Assembly: GCA_030539275.1 (NCBI GenBank) | Contig: JAUNSK010000004.1 | Span: forward strand, 62,001-126,000 | Direction: 5' to 3' | Source of the DNA: Oscillospiraceae bacterium | Lineage (GTDB): Bacteria; Bacillota; Clostridia; Oscillospirales; Ruminococcaceae | DNA length: 64,000 nucleotides | Made by a program: the position numbers and the translations under genes | Shown: positions 62,878 through 64,000 of the stretch, one piece after another | How positions within the stretch are numbered: position 1 is the stretch's first letter | How the letters are laid out: each line of letters starts with the position of its first letter | Notes under the pieces: model-generated | Seen by the model: only the letters and a program-made list of their open reading frames with translations | Database searches by the model: none | Told to the model about the DNA's origin: nothing

Positions 62878-63756
62878 TTATTTCTGATGTTCAATAAAAT
62901 AGCTGAGAGCATCCTTCCAGTTTCTCATTTCATTTCCAACAGTGCATCTGAGCATCATATTGTCAAGCGATGAGAATGCAGGACGCTTCGCGGGTGTCGG
63001 ATATTCGTCAGTAGTACATGGTTTTACTATGCATGAAAGTCCGGACAGCTTCATTATTTCACAGGCAAAATCATACCATGTACATTCACCTTCGCCTGTA
63101 CAATGATAAACCCCATACTCATTTGTCTGTATTACTTTAAGAATATGATGTGCAAGATCTGCAGCATTTGTCGGATTTCCTCTCTGATCATTTACAACAG
63201 TGATCTCTTCTTTTGTCTTTCCGCGTGTCTGCATGGTTTTTACAAAGTTATTTCCGTAATAACCGTACAGCCATGAAGTCCTCATTATGAAATATCTGCT
63301 GCAGAACTCCCTGACATACTGTTCACCAAGATATTTTGTCGCACCATATGCACTCTGAGGATCACATACATCACATTCTGTATAAGGTGTTGTACCGTCA
63401 CCTGCAAAAACATAATCAGTTGAAACATGAAGCAGCTTAGCCCCGTATTTCTGAGCTGACACTGCAAGATTTCTCGGACCTATTGCATTTACTCTGAATG
63501 CATCATCCCTGTTTGTTTCACAGCCGTTTACGTTTGTATATGCGGCACAGTTGATAATAACGTCATATTTTTCTTCGGCCATAAGAGTATCAACAGCATT
63601 TATGTCTGTAATATCAAGTTCATCAACATCTATTCCTCTGTACTGTGCATTTTTCAGCGTATCTGAAAGCACACCGAGTTCGGATCTTCCGTTTTTCAGG
63701 CATGTCAGAAGTTCTGTTCCCAGCTGACCTTTTGCTCCTGTTATAAGTATTTTCAT
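62878..63756 (-). CDS. rfbD: dTDP-4-dehydrorhamnose reductase
   Basis: 292 residues. TGAKGQLGTELLTCL at the start, INCAAYTNVNGCE, STDYVFAGDGTTPY, and YGATKYLGEQYV with the catalytic Tyr and Lys. It makes dTDP-L-rhamnose. The partner gene rfbA is not in the window and may lie to the right. Confidence 0.95.
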   Translation of the reverse strand: MKILITGAKGQLGTELLTCLKNGRSELGVLSDTLKNAQYRGIDVDELDITDINAVDTLMAEEKYDVIINCAAYTNVNGCETNRDDAFRVNAIGPRNLAVSAQKYGAKLLHVSTDYVFAGDGTTPYTECDVCDPQSAYGATKYLGEQYVREFCSRYFIMRTSWLYGYYGNNFVKTMQTRGKTKEEITVVNDQRGNPTNAADLAHHILKVIQTNEYGVYHCTGEGECTWYDFACEIMKLSGLSCIVKPCTTDEYPTPAKRPAFSSLDNMMLRCTVGNEMRNWKDALSYFIEHQK

Positions 63757-63795
63757 TAAAAAATATCCTCCTGCAGATGATTAGTAAAGTAAGTT

Positions 63796-64000
63796 TTAGT
63801 CTCTGAAGTACAGGTCACGTGTATAGACCTTATCAAGAACATCAGCGATATCATCGTTATATCTGTTAGCTATGATAACATCAGACATTGATTTGAACTC
63901 GCCCAGATCCTTTATTACTCTTGAATTAAAGAAGCTGTCATCTTTCATTGTCGGCTCATATACTACGACTTCAATTCCCTTAGCCTTTATTCTCTTCATA
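63796..64000 (-). CDS. UDP-glucose 6-dehydrogenase, C-terminal fragment at window edge
   Basis: The last 68 or so residues of a longer protein that continues past the right edge. [20 protein letters not shown], then [20 protein letters not shown] and [11 protein letters not shown], match the C-terminal NAD-binding/hexuronate end of UDP-glucose dehydrogenases. It would supply UDP-glucuronate for the same surface polysaccharide as the rhamnose genes. Confidence 0.8.
   Translation of the reverse strand, partial: MKRIKAKGIEVVVYEPTMKDDSFFNSRVIKDLGEFKSMSDVIIANRYNDDIADVLDKVYTRDLYFRD

Overview
The window looks like a chromosomal segment of an anaerobic, low-GC, spore-lineage Firmicute, most likely a Ruminococcus or close Oscillospiraceae relative. 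The evidence is direct: a GH43 enzyme and two serpins carry dockerin repeats (cellulosome-type assembly modules), and spoIIGA, sigE, spoIIID, a SleC-like SpoIID/peptidoglycan-binding protein and MecA point to Clostridia. Shine-Dalgarno sites are strong, starts are often GTG or TTG, and most units end in clear hairpin terminators. I see no insertion sequence, prophage or CRISPR array.

Layout: (1) 1-9290, all minus: a truncated DUF5702 Tad-type protein, a split SleC-like pair, a DUF4358/DHHW pair, an aldo/keto reductase, a lipoprotein and an AlaX editing protein. (2) 9584-18180: a sialate O-acetylesterase (+), an Mrp ATPase and a NYN/LOTUS protein (-), then a plus-strand ECF sigma / membrane protein / ABC exporter operon and an ABC-F ATPase. 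(3) 18291-23718, minus: a five-gene feoA-feoB-response regulator-histidine kinase-DUF4405 unit with a consensus promoter and a palindromic operator candidate. (4) 24024-32086, minus: a TerD fusion, a MATE pump, and an FHA / SEDS / class B PBP cell-wall cluster preceded by a TIM-barrel-like protein. (5) 32216-37797: mecA, rpe, an SseB protein, an FHA protein, sigE and spoIIGA, the last behind a promoter resembling the Spo0A-controlled spoIIG promoter. (6) 38210-49360: dockerin GH43, then a housekeeping run of DUF951, prfA, a Sua5/TsaC protein, coaE and an M18 peptidase, argS, and an orphan DNA methyltransferase. (7) 49536-54261: spoIIID, tRNA-Ser(CGA) and several small or unknown genes, with a Cthe_2159-type beta-helix lipoprotein. 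(8) 54391-60544: a lipoprotein, a small membrane protein, the remains of a third serpin, and two tandem dockerin-serpins. (9) 60785-64000: an SdpI-like protein and a dTDP-rhamnose cluster running off the right edge after a ugd fragment.

Most noteworthy: the dockerin-serpin array, whose reactive-centre loops differ much more than the flanking sequence and whose oldest copy has decayed to its C-terminal end; the feoAB operon that carries its own two-component system and a heme-like membrane protein with a C-x2-C-x3-C-x6-C motif; the fission of a normally fused SleC-like protein into two genes; a TerD domain fused to an unusual N-terminal region; and several short leader or orphan ORFs with plausible signals. 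Family assignments come from reading motifs and from memory of the families; no database search was possible.
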